Origin: Cytophagales bacterium | GTDB lineage: Bacteria; Bacteroidota; Bacteroidia; Cytophagales; JAAEPT01 | Length of the DNA stretch: 12,755 bases | Direction: 5' to 3' | NCBI GenBank assembly: GCA_011524675.1 | Contig: WTJX01000618.1 | Coordinates: forward strand, 1 to 12,755 | Shown: positions 1-7,291 of the stretch, in pieces | How the letters are laid out: each line of letters opens with the position of its first letter | Numbering within the stretch: position 1 is the first letter of the stretch | Notes under the pieces: generated by a model | Told to the model about the DNA's origin: nothing | The model's input: only the letters and a program-made list of their open reading frames with translations | Databases searched by the model: none | Translations under genes and position numbers: made by a program

Positions 1-456
1 TATGAGTGAATTTGAAATAACAAAAAACAAATAAAAAAGCTAAGTACTAAAAGCTTATGGACTATTGACTATTTACGATTTTAAAACGTACGGACGTATT
101 GACCTACAGACTTAAAGACGTGAATAATCAATAGCGTGAGCAATCTTATCAAGCATAATAGTAAAAAACAGCGTGAGTCATTCCGAACGCAGTGAAGGAA
201 TCCAGAATAGTAAGCCACAGAATAACATCGTCAGCATAGATTATTCAATAAGCGACTGGATTTTATTCCACGAAAGTGGCGTAAATTAATTAATAATGTA
301 TGATGAAGAATTAATAATGGGAGTATTGGTTATTGCTTATAAGTATAAAAGAGCTAATTGCTCATAGCCCAAAGCACATAGCTCATTCTAAAAGTACAAA
401 CTGCATGTCTCAAAGCTCTTTAATGGCTATCGACTTGCTATAAAAAATTTAAAAAT
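1..456. other. Gene-free region with REP-like palindromes
   Basis: No convincing coding region is seen here. Positions 179-202 form a short palindrome (ATTCC at 180-184 against GGAAT at 197-201). AATCCAG at 199-205 is complementary to CTGGATT at 256-262, and a perfect CCAC-GAAA-GTGG hairpin sits at 268-279. Together these look like a decayed pair of the extragenic palindromes common in Bacteroidota. The stretch 350-420 holds degenerate repeats of a GCTCATAGC-like unit. The promoter of the downstream P450 gene should lie near the right end, but I see no clear match to the Bacteroidota -7/-33 consensus. Confidence 0.5.
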
Positions 457-2532
457 ATGATTGTTAACCAATTTAATTATTCCCAAAGAACACCTATTTT
501 GGTATCCAATACGGTAAGTAATGCCGACGAAGTTACGCGTTGGATTTTAGACTTAAATGGGATAAAATATCGTAACAAAGTACATGCACCAGGCTTACAT
601 ATTGCTCCTTCTAATAAGGCTTCTGGACAAAAAACGGGCATCGCCAATAATCCCGTCTTTAAAAGTAGTGATGCACTTACATGGGATAAGGATGGCTTTT
701 TTGACTATATAGCACCTTTGCTTAGTCAAGGGCGTAAGTTGTTGCCAGAAGACCCACAAGAAAAAGAAAAAGCCATTGAAATGTACCACTACTACTGGAA
801 CAGCTTATGGCGAACTGTTGGTAGGTATATCTACACTAATATTCTTCCCAATAAGAAAGGAACGCTACCAGTAGTAACCAAAGGTGTGCCTCGGTGGGAA
901 CGATGGGTATGGACTATTTTTTATAAACCAATGTCAAAAGCCATTGCCAAAGGTTTGGAACTAGACCAATATACTACAGAAGAACTACTACAAGAGATTG
1001 AAAAAATCACCTTGGAAGTGGAAGCTTTGCTTCAAGACGGTCGTTCATTTTTGGTTGGAGATCAGCTATCTATTGTAGATATATTTTACGCTACAGTGAT
1101 GGCACCTCTCGTCTTACCGCCAGAATTTGGTGGGGCTATTGCGCGCCTAGAGCAATATCCTGAGCATGTACAAAAGGTAGTACTTTCTTTTCAAAACCGC
1201 CCTGCGGGTGAGTTTATCTTGCGTATCTTCAAAGAGCATCGTCCGCCCGTGTGCGATCAGAAAAAACTATTGAAAGATATTTGTTTCTGCTCCAAAATAT
1301 GGAGACGTATCAATCATTCCTTTGTAGTATCTCCTTTTGCTTCGCGAACAGCACACTTTCTTCAAAAATATTTTCCTGTCATGAAACTGGGCAAGAAGGT
1401 GATTATTACTAGAAGCGAAACCGTAAAAAAGGTGCTTAACTGGGATCGTGATTTTAGTATTTTTGAGGTCAATGCAGCAAAAATGAAAGCATTAGATTTG
1501 TCTTTCTTTTTGGGTATGGATAGGGGTGAACCTCACAACCATGAAATGAAATTGATGCAAGAAGTGGTAAGCTATCATGATCTTGAGCGGATACAGCAGT
1601 ATATACGCAGTGCTGCCAACGACATCATAGCACAAACGTCTGTTTACGAAAAAATAGATGTAGCAGCTAGCTTAGTACGCCCTGTAATGGTGCGTCTGAT
1701 CGCTGACTATTTTGGCGTGAGAGGACCACAAGAGTCCACCATGATGCATTGGCTACGCACACAGTTTTATGATCTCTTTCTAAACCTAAGTGATGATAAA
1801 AAAGCTCATCAAGTGGCTTTGGACGCTTCTAAGGAAATGAAGTTTTGGATCTTATCTCTGATAAAAGAACAAAAAGAAAAGTTAGCCAAAGGAGAAACTT
1901 TAGAAGACACGGTACTCAACCGTTTGGTCATCAAGCAAAGTGAAGGCGTATATGACTGGCTTACGGATGATGTGATCCGTAGAAATATATCGGGAACTAT
2001 TATTGGCGCATTGGAGACGACTAACAAATCTGTAGTGCTTGCGCTAGAAGAGTTGTTTAGAAGAAAAGACTGGTATGAACAGTTGTCTTATGCTGCCAAA
2101 AAAGGAGATGTAGAAACGGTAAGAGGTTTTACCAAAGAGGCCTTACGTTTTGTGCCTTTTAGTCCTTTTGTAATGCGCTATGCACAAAAAGACCAAAAAA
2201 TAAGCATAGAAGGAAGGAAAAGAGCATGCAAGATCAAAGCAGGAAGTAAGCTATATGTTGTATTGGCTTCTGCCATGATGGATCCAAAAGCTTTTCCAGA
2301 GCCTAAGGCGTTTATTCCAAACAGAAAAGCGGAGTATATGCTCTTTGGCTATGGCTATCATGAATGCTTTGGAAAGCATATCAACCTACTTACTATTCCT
2401 GAGTTTGTGGCTGCTATCTTTAGACTGAGCAATGCTAGACCTGCCAAAGGCTTGGTAGGCAAAGGAGGAGGGCTATACGATGGAGCCTTCCCAAATAATT
2501 ATTTGGTGGAGTATGATTTTAATGCTTTTTAG
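457..2532 (+). CDS. GST-like domain fused to cytochrome P450
   Basis: This 691-aa protein has two enzyme-like parts. Residues about 10-265 resemble a glutathione S-transferase: a thioredoxin-like N-terminal half (possible cis-proline P66 in NNPVF) and an all-helical C-terminal half with the GST N-capping box S205-x-x-D208 in FLVGDQLSIVD. Residues about 275-691 form a full-length P450: I-helix motif GALETT (517-522, acid-alcohol pair E520/T521), K-helix ExxR (E561-R564), and heme-binding loop FGYGYHECFG (630-639) with C637 as the expected thiolate ligand. There is no signal peptide or N-terminal membrane anchor, so it is probably cytosolic. The frame is uninterrupted across the junction. No ferredoxin or reductase partner is encoded nearby. 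The substrate is unknown; an oxygenation coupled to handling of a thiol or an electrophilic product is inference only. The ATG follows an A/T-rich leader without a Shine-Dalgarno sequence, as is usual in this phylum. A hairpin terminator follows directly. Confidence 0.9.
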   Translation: MIVNQFNYSQRTPILVSNTVSNADEVTRWILDLNGIKYRNKVHAPGLHIAPSNKASGQKTGIANNPVFKSSDALTWDKDGFFDYIAPLLSQGRKLLPEDPQEKEKAIEMYHYYWNSLWRTVGRYIYTNILPNKKGTLPVVTKGVPRWERWVWTIFYKPMSKAIAKGLELDQYTTEELLQEIEKITLEVEALLQDGRSFLVGDQLSIVDIFYATVMAPLVLPPEFGGAIARLEQYPEHVQKVVLSFQNRPAGEFILRIFKEHRPPVCDQKKLLKDICFCSKIWRRINHSFVVSPFASRTAHFLQKYFPVMKLGKKVIITRSETVKKVLNWDRDFSIFEVNAAKMKALDLSFFLGMDRGEPHNHEMKLMQEVVSYHDLERIQQYIRSAANDIIAQTSVYEKIDVAASLVRPVMVRLIADYFGVRGPQESTMMHWLRTQFYDLFLNLSDDKKAHQVALDASKEMKFWILSLIKEQKEKLAKGETLEDTVLNRLVIKQSEGVYDWLTDDVIRRNISGTIIGALETTNKSVVLALEELFRRKDWYEQLSYAAKKGDVETVRGFTKEALRFVPFSPFVMRYAQKDQKISIEGRKRACKIKAGSKLYVVLASAMMDPKAFPEPKAFIPNRKAEYMLFGYGYHECFGKHINLLTIPEFVAAIFRLSNARPAKGLVGKGGGLYDGAFPNNYLVEYDFNAF

Positions 2533-2550
2533 CGAATAGAAGATTTTTAG

Positions 2551-2588
2551 AAGGCTTTGCAAAACCTTAGTTATACAAAGCCTTTTTG
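2551..2588 (+). terminator. Hairpin terminator after the P450 gene
   Basis: AAGGCTTTG (2551-2559) pairs perfectly with CAAAGCCTT (2576-2584) across a 16-nt loop and is followed by a T run ending at 2587. It lies between two convergent genes and may also stop transcripts coming from the minus-strand pair at 2602-3179. The stem is one member of the AAGGCTTTGCAAAA palindrome family seen elsewhere in the window. Confidence 0.75.
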
Positions 2589-2601
2589 AAATTATATCTA
2601 A

Positions 2602-2829
2602 TTACCCTCCTGATGCAACAGTAATAAGAACTCTAAATACTACCCCTACTCCAAAACCAATAAGTGCCATATTACATGCAGACGTAGCTTTTTTAGGATT
2701 AGTTTTTTGATTAGAAAAATACATTATTGCTCCAGCAAGTGGAATTAAAACCGCTAGTACCTTTAAACCAGTGCTTAAATCTTCTTCTGGTTGTTGTTCA
2801 CGATCTAATATTTGATCTTCGTCTGACAT
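2602..2829 (-). CDS. Small two-helix membrane protein, unknown function
   Basis: This 75-aa protein has an acidic, Glu/Asp/Gln-rich N-terminal tail (about residues 1-20) and two predicted transmembrane helices, about 22-40 (GLKVLAVLIPLAGAIMYF) and 53-71 (NMALIGFGVGVVFRVLI). A short basic loop with NPKKA joins them. It starts 5 bp after the stop of the DUF2085 gene and is almost certainly co-transcribed with it, so the two may act together at the inner membrane. I do not recognise a named family. The layout of two hydrophobic helices and the tight operon spacing argue that it is a real gene despite its size. The ATG at 2829 is the natural start. Confidence 0.7.
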   Translation of the reverse strand: MSDEDQILDREQQPEEDLSTGLKVLAVLIPLAGAIMYFSNQKTNPKKATSACNMALIGFGVGVVFRVLITVASGG

Positions 2830-2834
2830 AAAGT

Positions 2835-3179
2835 TTAATTAATAAGTGATAAAATTTGATTTCCAATATATTTACCAAAAATTCCTACAAAAGACATCAC
2901 ACCAATACCAGCTGCAAAACCAGTAGTTACTCTCAAGACATTATTACTTTCTCTATCAAATATAGCTTGACTCATACCATCAATGTAAGTAGGGAGAATA
3001 AGCAGGATTGTCCACCAAATATTGAGGTAAAAAACATCAAATAAAAAAAAAGGAAGAGAAATGTAACCTAGATGAATACCTGTACACCTGGCACAAACTG
3101 GAAATTGCTTTCCTTTCCAAAAGAATGAACGTTCAGGCATTCTATGACATGAGGTAAGATGTATTTTTTGTTTATTCAT
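2835..3179 (-). CDS. DUF2085 family membrane protein
   Basis: This 114-aa protein begins with the signature of DUF2085: C11-H12 followed by PERSFF, then VCARCTGI with C29 and C32, then hydrophobic segments (about 36-50, 55-70 and 85-110). The conserved Cys/His cluster could bind a metal or form disulfides, but the family has no established function that I know of. It heads a two-gene unit with the 75-aa membrane protein 5 bp downstream. The ATG at 3179 leaves the usual short N-terminus before the CH motif. Upstream lies a 270-bp intergenic stretch holding an esterase gene fragment on the same strand. Confidence 0.8.
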   Translation of the reverse strand: MNKQKIHLTSCHRMPERSFFWKGKQFPVCARCTGIHLGYISLPFFLFDVFYLNIWWTILLILPTYIDGMSQAIFDRESNNVLRVTTGFAAGIGVMSFVGIFGKYIGNQILSLIN

Positions 3180-3327
3180 GAGAAATATTTAACGGCAACA
3201 ATATAGCGGATTCTTTTTTTATACTATTATTTTAAAGAATTAATTTGCTATGTTGATCTGTTATTTTTTTGTTCTACTTTTTAACACTGATTTAAATTTT
3301 AACGTACAATAAAAAAAATAAGTTACC

Positions 3328-3440
3328 TTATTTTTTGACAGAAGCACTATTTGGCACTCTGAACACATTGTCACGTACAAAGTTTAGGAAGGCAGTGCGC
3401 GCTTCTCGCGTAATCTGACCATGCCTGTGTCTTTTGTCTA
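3328..3440 (-). pseudogene. Orphan 3' end of a second esterase gene
   Basis: Read on the minus strand, this stretch encodes about 37 residues (DKRHRHGQITREARTAFLNF and on to SASVKK and a TAA stop) that match the last residues of the 701-aa esterase-like protein encoded at 4944-7049. Bases 3325-3399 are identical, without a gap, to 4941-5015. Beyond that the match continues to about 3440 with mostly silent or conservative changes (for example GHRHGQVTQEAR in the intact gene against RHRHGQITREAR here). Similarity then stops just before the stop codon of the J-domain-like gene. It has no start and cannot fold alone. It is best read as the remnant of a tandem paralogue that lost its 5' part. Confidence 0.85.
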
Positions 3441-3450
3441 AACAAGTAGT

Positions 3451-4500
3451 TTATTCCCAAAAATCAAATAAGTAGTCGTCGTCTTCCTCTTCTAATTTTC
3501 TTTTGAGCAGTTGTTTGGTAGATTTTACAGTTTGTAATTCTGCTATGTCTTTTTTGACTGATAGATGTTTGTCTTCTAAGGTTTTTTTGAACTTTTTACG
3601 TTTATTTTCTTTTCCTTTTTCGGTAAAGTGATAAAAATTTTGATAATAAAAAGCCGTATCATCATACACATTTTTTATTCTGTACAACTCAGACTTCTTT
3701 TCTTTGATACGCTTATTTAATTGTGTAATGATAGGTTTGAGCATACTGTCTGCTAACTCAATAGCTTGATTTTCATTACCCATAATCTCTTGCTCTAGCA
3801 CCAATAACTCTAAATAGTCTCTTTCATCCCAAGCCTTAGAGAGTTTCTTCATAAAGTCTTCTCTTTTTTGCTTTTCCTCCTCATCGGTTACAAGGTCTGG
3901 ATGTGCTTTTTTTACAATTGATTTGTACAATTTATGAAAGTCTTTGACTGTATTCGTCTCTTTTTCTTTGGTTGCTATTTCTTTTGCTTTTTCTTCATAT
4001 TGATGGAAATTTTCTTCCATATTTTTAAAATTAAAATCTTCACCAAAGCCAGCTTCTTCAAACATACCACCAAACATATTTTTGAACAACTCTTCAGCCA
4101 TTTCTTCTTCCTCGCGAGTAAGTTGGTTTTGTTTATGATTTTGTATTTCAATGATAATTTTTTCTATCCTTTCAGACTCAAAACCTGCATCTTGTAACTC
4201 TTCGGCTTCATCCATAATCAAGCTTACCAAATCATATTTATCATTTTGAGAAAATGATTTTTGTTGGTAACGCTCATACAGTTTTATGATAAGGGCTTCC
4301 TTATCTTTTAACAATGTATCATTAGCTTCTCTAAAATAGGTTTCATAATCTTGTTTTGCTTGATTTACTTTTTTTAATAGTTCTTCCTTACTTTTTTCAA
4401 ATTCTTCTAGCTTTTTGATTTTATTCTGAATTTGAGCTCTCTTATCATGCCTACCTTCTTTTTTCTTTGATGGATTATGAACTATTTTGATTTTATTCAT
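3451..4500 (-). CDS. J-domain-like coiled-coil protein
   Basis: This 349-aa, very Lys/Glu-rich protein has predicted coiled coils at about 22-75 and 255-340. Between them, residues about 185-240 (VKDFHKLYKSIVKKAHPDLV onward) resemble DnaJ helices II and III with an intact HPD tripeptide (H200-P201-D202), the signature needed to stimulate Hsp70 (DnaK) ATPase. The J-like region is internal rather than N-terminal, and no G/F-rich or zinc-finger region is present, so it would be a class III (type C) J-protein or an HPD-bearing relative. A Phe/Gly/Met-rich patch at 139-160 (FKNMFGGMFEEAGFGEDFNF) is reminiscent of a short G/F segment but comes before the J-like part. There is no signal peptide, so it is probably cytosolic. 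It stands alone in its transcription unit. The client or role is unknown. Confidence 0.75.
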   Translation of the reverse strand: MNKIKIVHNPSKKKEGRHDKRAQIQNKIKKLEEFEKSKEELLKKVNQAKQDYETYFREANDTLLKDKEALIIKLYERYQQKSFSQNDKYDLVSLIMDEAEELQDAGFESERIEKIIIEIQNHKQNQLTREEEEMAEELFKNMFGGMFEEAGFGEDFNFKNMEENFHQYEEKAKEIATKEKETNTVKDFHKLYKSIVKKAHPDLVTDEEEKQKREDFMKKLSKAWDERDYLELLVLEQEIMGNENQAIELADSMLKPIITQLNKRIKEKKSELYRIKNVYDDTAFYYQNFYHFTEKGKENKRKKFKKTLEDKHLSVKKDIAELQTVKSTKQLLKRKLEEEDDDYLFDFWE

Positions 4501-4584
4501 AGATATTAGAATAAATGAATTTTATACTACTTTTAGTTGAAAAGAGCGAATCCTGCTTGACAGAATACTTAGATTACAACTCCT

Positions 4585-4744
4585 TAAGTAGGCAGACAAA
4601 AATAATTGTGGTTTAAAAAAGGAGTGATTTTAGTTCAGGTCAAGGCAGAAAGCAAAGCTTTAGCAAGCTAAAGCGCGTATTTCTAACGATGAGATGAATT
4701 AAAATAGCCGTTTTTTATCATAAGTATTTTTGGACGACTACTTA
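4585..4744. mobile_element. MITE-like foldback element, copy A
   Basis: The element is bounded by imperfect terminal inverted repeats of about 25 bp: the left end at 4585-4610 (TAAGTAGGCAGACAAAAATA...) against the reverse complement of 4721-4744 (TAAGTAGTCGTCCAAAAATA...). The whole interior is also an imperfect inverted repeat centred on a perfect GCTTTAGC/GCTAAAGC stem at 4657-4664 and 4667-4674. It has no coding capacity. Positions 4585-4729 match 12611-12755 at 141 of 145 bases with no gaps. Both ends abut a TA dinucleotide, consistent with the TA target duplication of IS630/Tc1-mariner-type transposases (inference). No transposase is in the window. Confidence 0.8.
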
Positions 4745-4760
4745 TATTCTTAAAAATAGC

Positions 4761-4801
4761 ACCTATCTCATAATTATACCTTAAGATGATAGGTTTTTTT
4801 T
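4761..4801 (-). terminator. Bidirectional hairpin terminator
   Basis: ACCTATC (4761-4767) pairs with GATAGGT (4788-4794). On the plus strand it is followed by eight T residues (4794-4801); on the minus strand it is followed by GCTATTTTTA. It lies downstream of the minus-strand esterase-like gene (stop at 4944), with a short repeat element in between, and probably ends that transcript. The stronger T run faces the plus strand, where no gene needs it. Confidence 0.6.
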
Positions 4802-4827
4802 ATAAAAACTGTAAGCATTCAGTAAAC

Positions 4828-4931
4828 TAAGTAGGCGGACAAAAATAATTGTGCGTTTTGTTTTAGTTTTTACTAAATATTTTCTGTGGCTAAAGCTCAT
4901 AAGAATTAAGACGTAGTTTGCCGAATACTTA
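4828..4931. mobile_element. Short, diverged relative of the MITE
   Basis: The left 26 bp (4828-4853) are identical to the left end of copy B at 12611. The interior is then different and shorter. The right end (about 4913-4931, ...TTTGCCGAATACTTA) is a recognisable but degenerate terminal inverted repeat. The element is about 104 bp, non-coding, also flanked by TA on the left, and ends only 12 bp before the stop codon of the esterase-like gene. It could be an internally deleted copy or a second subfamily moved by the same transposase. Confidence 0.6.
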
Positions 4932-4943
4932 CAAAAAATCACC

Positions 4944-7049
4944 TTATTTTTTGACAGAAGCACTATTTGGCACTCTGAACACATTGTCACGTACAAAGTT
5001 TAGGAAGGCAGTGCGGGCTTCTTGGGTCACTTGACCGTGCCTATGTCCTTTATCTTCTACTATTACCCTAATATCTCCTCCTAGTTTTTTGTACTCTTGC
5101 TCAAGGCGAAGGTCATTTTCTATATAAGGTACTGCAGGGTCTTTCGAACCGCAGATACTGAGTATTTTAACGCCTGACTTAGCAAGTGGCTCTAGTTGGT
5201 TTATAGGACTGTCCCACTTTAGACGGTCAACAAGCTCTTCCAAAGTTTTATATTCAGTATAAAACTGCAAGTAAAGTTTAAAAGAGCCTTTAGAACCAGG
5301 GGCAGCATAATATTTACCAGGAGCGTATTCGATATCACCTGCATATTCTACTCCTGCTGGCCAGCTAAGTCCATCGGAACAAGCATTATCCATCAATATT
5401 CCTTCAATAAGATCTGGATATTCGTTTGCAAATCGCATGACCATAAAACCTCCACGGCTCATGGCAGAGGCAGAAAATGTAGGCGCAAAACCATGATTTT
5501 TGGTGAGATAATCATATACATCTTTTACTTTTTTATTGCCGCTAGGGTGTCCTGTTACGTTTCCATAAACGTTTACAGCATAGAAGCCTTCGTTTATGAG
5601 TGGAATATCGTTATTGATTGATTTGCCTGTATTTGCCGAATAGAAGATGTTGCGCCACATCCATGGTTTTTTGCCTGACTTGTGTACTACACCTGGCTTT
5701 GGAGGTATCACCGAAAAAGAACCTATTCCTTTGATATCAAAGAAATACTCGTAGTATGAATTATTATCCTTTACCAATGAGCGCACACATTCTGTTTTTG
5801 GAAAAGCCCAAGGGTCTTCTGGAATACCTGTGGTGATGATGTATTTATTCATCTCATATAACCACCTTTTAGCAACAACAGTATTGCCCATAGCATTTAG
5901 ATGTATGCCGGGACCAAATTCACTTCCTTCGTCAGACTGCATACAGCGACTAATCATGCTTGTTGTCTCTCCTCCTAATGCATTGAAGTGATCTACAAAC
6001 TCTATCTTTTTGCCTGCTATCTGATAAGACCTTACTACACTTTCGATGCCTTCATTGTAGATATTTACATTCGTTTTCTTACGCTCTATCGTTTGATTTG
6101 GAGGAATGGCACCTACTAATACCAAAGGAGATCCAATGTTAGGTAAAGCGTAAATCTTGTCGAGCAATGTTTTCATTCGCTCTGGTGTTTTATCAATGAG
6201 GTCATTATCGATATCGTTAGTTCCCAACATCACACAAATGATCTTTGGCTTTACCGATTTTAATCTGCCTTGCTTCCAGTAGCTTTTGAGTTTATCTGAA
6301 ACATCTTTAATCTTTACATTGTCTAGGCAAGAATGGGAGGTAAAATTTGGGTCGTCTGGCAGTCCTTCCGCTTGGTCGGTAAGATGACCCGTAAAAGTAA
6401 AATCATAGCCTGTTTTAGTAAGTTCTCTATACATTACACTACGAGGGGTGTTCGTTGTTGCTCCATCTTTATTACCCAAATTTACTTGGTCGCCTATCAT
6501 CCAAATAGCACCAAGATTCTTTTTGGTACTTGCACCGGACTCAAAAGAGATAAAATCGTCTTCTATGATGTTTTCTTGTAGGTAAGAAGGGTTGTCGCAC
6601 GTAAAGTTATTGCCTACCTTCATTGTTACTCCGCTAAATCTTCCAGATTTATAAATAATGATTTTGTCTATGGGATAGATTTTGCCTAAATCAAGTACAA
6701 ACCAAGGGTTATTTTCTTTGTTTGTTCTAACCCCTTTTTTCTCCAAGGTATTGGCATCGGTAGCAAAGCGAGAATCATACTCCCAGTGACCGTTAAATAC
6801 ACTAGACATTCTCCTTGGTTCTTTGGGGTTTCCTTCTGGTAAAGATTTGCCTTGTGAGATTAATTTGTTACCAGAGAATACTTGAATTTCTGAAAAGCGT
6901 AATTCTTTTCTATCACCTGGTACTTCAAGGCGAATATAGCGACCACTAGGTCGGTTCATTTCGTATATTCCTGCATACTGATTTGTTGATGTAAGCAATA
7001 TAATGACTAGCACCAACATCCAATTGGCTATTTTCTTTTTATTTTTCAT
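4944..7049 (-). CDS. Secreted discoidin-like/SGNH-like/alpha-beta hydrolase protein
   Basis: This 701-aa protein starts with a signal peptide (about 1-26: basic KNKKK then a hydrophobic core). Residues 36-150 look like an F5/8-type (discoidin/galactose-binding) sandwich, with YIRLEV, LRFSEIQVFSG and WFVLDLGKIYPIDKIIIY. Residues 180-400 resemble an SGNH/GDSL hydrolase: the GTND block is intact (276-279), but the nucleophile block reads GDQ (186-188) instead of GDS, and the DxxH block reads PGIH (380-383). Residues 430-695 are an alpha/beta hydrolase with SAMSRGG (nucleophile S531), GSKDP (D637) and GHRHG (H669 or H671), a plausible complete triad. The likely job is de-esterification of an extracellular or periplasmic polysaccharide, with activity in the C-terminal domain. 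The ATG at 7049 gives the signal peptide. A truncated paralogue of its 3' end lies at 3328-3440. Confidence 0.8.
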   Translation of the reverse strand: MKNKKKIANWMLVLVIILLTSTNQYAGIYEMNRPSGRYIRLEVPGDRKELRFSEIQVFSGNKLISQGKSLPEGNPKEPRRMSSVFNGHWEYDSRFATDANTLEKKGVRTNKENNPWFVLDLGKIYPIDKIIIYKSGRFSGVTMKVGNNFTCDNPSYLQENIIEDDFISFESGASTKKNLGAIWMIGDQVNLGNKDGATTNTPRSVMYRELTKTGYDFTFTGHLTDQAEGLPDDPNFTSHSCLDNVKIKDVSDKLKSYWKQGRLKSVKPKIICVMLGTNDIDNDLIDKTPERMKTLLDKIYALPNIGSPLVLVGAIPPNQTIERKKTNVNIYNEGIESVVRSYQIAGKKIEFVDHFNALGGETTSMISRCMQSDEGSEFGPGIHLNAMGNTVVAKRWLYEMNKYIITTGIPEDPWAFPKTECVRSLVKDNNSYYEYFFDIKGIGSFSVIPPKPGVVHKSGKKPWMWRNIFYSANTGKSINNDIPLINEGFYAVNVYGNVTGHPSGNKKVKDVYDYLTKNHGFAPTFSASAMSRGGFMVMRFANEYPDLIEGILMDNACSDGLSWPAGVEYAGDIEYAPGKYYAAPGSKGSFKLYLQFYTEYKTLEELVDRLKWDSPINQLEPLAKSGVKILSICGSKDPAVPYIENDLRLEQEYKKLGGDIRVIVEDKGHRHGQVTQEARTAFLNFVRDNVFRVPNSASVKK

Positions 7050-7179
7050 AATTATTATAACGATAACACAAAGTGTGTTTTTTACGTGAAACAGAATCCT
7101 ATTATAAAGTAATTAATACAATATAAAATGAACATTCACGTACGTTCGTTAAAAATTATGCTTTTAATATCTTTATAGG

Positions 7180-7228
7180 AAGCTTTGTATAAGGCTGAAT
7201 GAGTGTAAAGGAGGTTTTGCAAAGCTTT
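7180..7228. repeat. Diverged AAGGCTTTGCAAAA-family palindrome
   Basis: AAGCTTTG at 7180-7187 pairs with CAAAGCTT at 7220-7227. The right arm sits in GGTTTTGCAAAGCTTTCT, close to the right arm of the hairpin behind the sulfatase gene. It lies in the 311-bp gap between the esterase-like gene and purE, downstream of purE. It may be a secondary terminator. A 76-codon frame that runs through this gap is not credible. Confidence 0.5.
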
Positions 7229-7265
7229 CTTATACTATTCAATAGCAGCTTAGTTTGTGCTTCAC

Positions 7266-7289
7266 TAAGTATTTTGGGACGAATACTTA
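7266..7289. repeat. Solo terminal-repeat-like palindrome
   Basis: TAAGTATT (7266-7273) and AATACTTA (7282-7289) form a perfect 8-bp inverted repeat. The 23 bases from 7267 match the right end of MITE copy A (4722-4744) at all but two positions. No matching left end was found nearby, so this is either a solo end left by excision or decay, or an independent hairpin of similar sequence. Confidence 0.5.
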
Positions 7290-7291
7290 TA

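Noticed and set aside
2856..3044. 62-codon plus-strand frame
   Set aside because: It is antisense to the DUF2085 gene, whose Cys/His signature marks the real coding strand.
457..4500. GST-P450, DUF2085 pair and J-domain-like gene as one multi-gene system
   Set aside because: The genes are on opposite strands, separated by terminators and a gene fragment, and no shared pathway is evident.
4722..4744. MITE right end as a defined outward promoter
   Set aside because: TATTTTTG fits the -7 pattern, but no TTTG box at a suitable distance was seen, so it is kept only as part of a finding.
4585..4853. CRISPR-like direct repeats (three copies of a 26-bp sequence in the window)
   Set aside because: The copies are not evenly spaced, have no spacers between them and act as ends of longer inverted-repeat elements.
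4781..4996. 71-codon minus-strand frame at the end of the esterase-like gene
   Set aside because: It overlaps the esterase 3' end in another frame and otherwise consists of the short MITE and a terminator.
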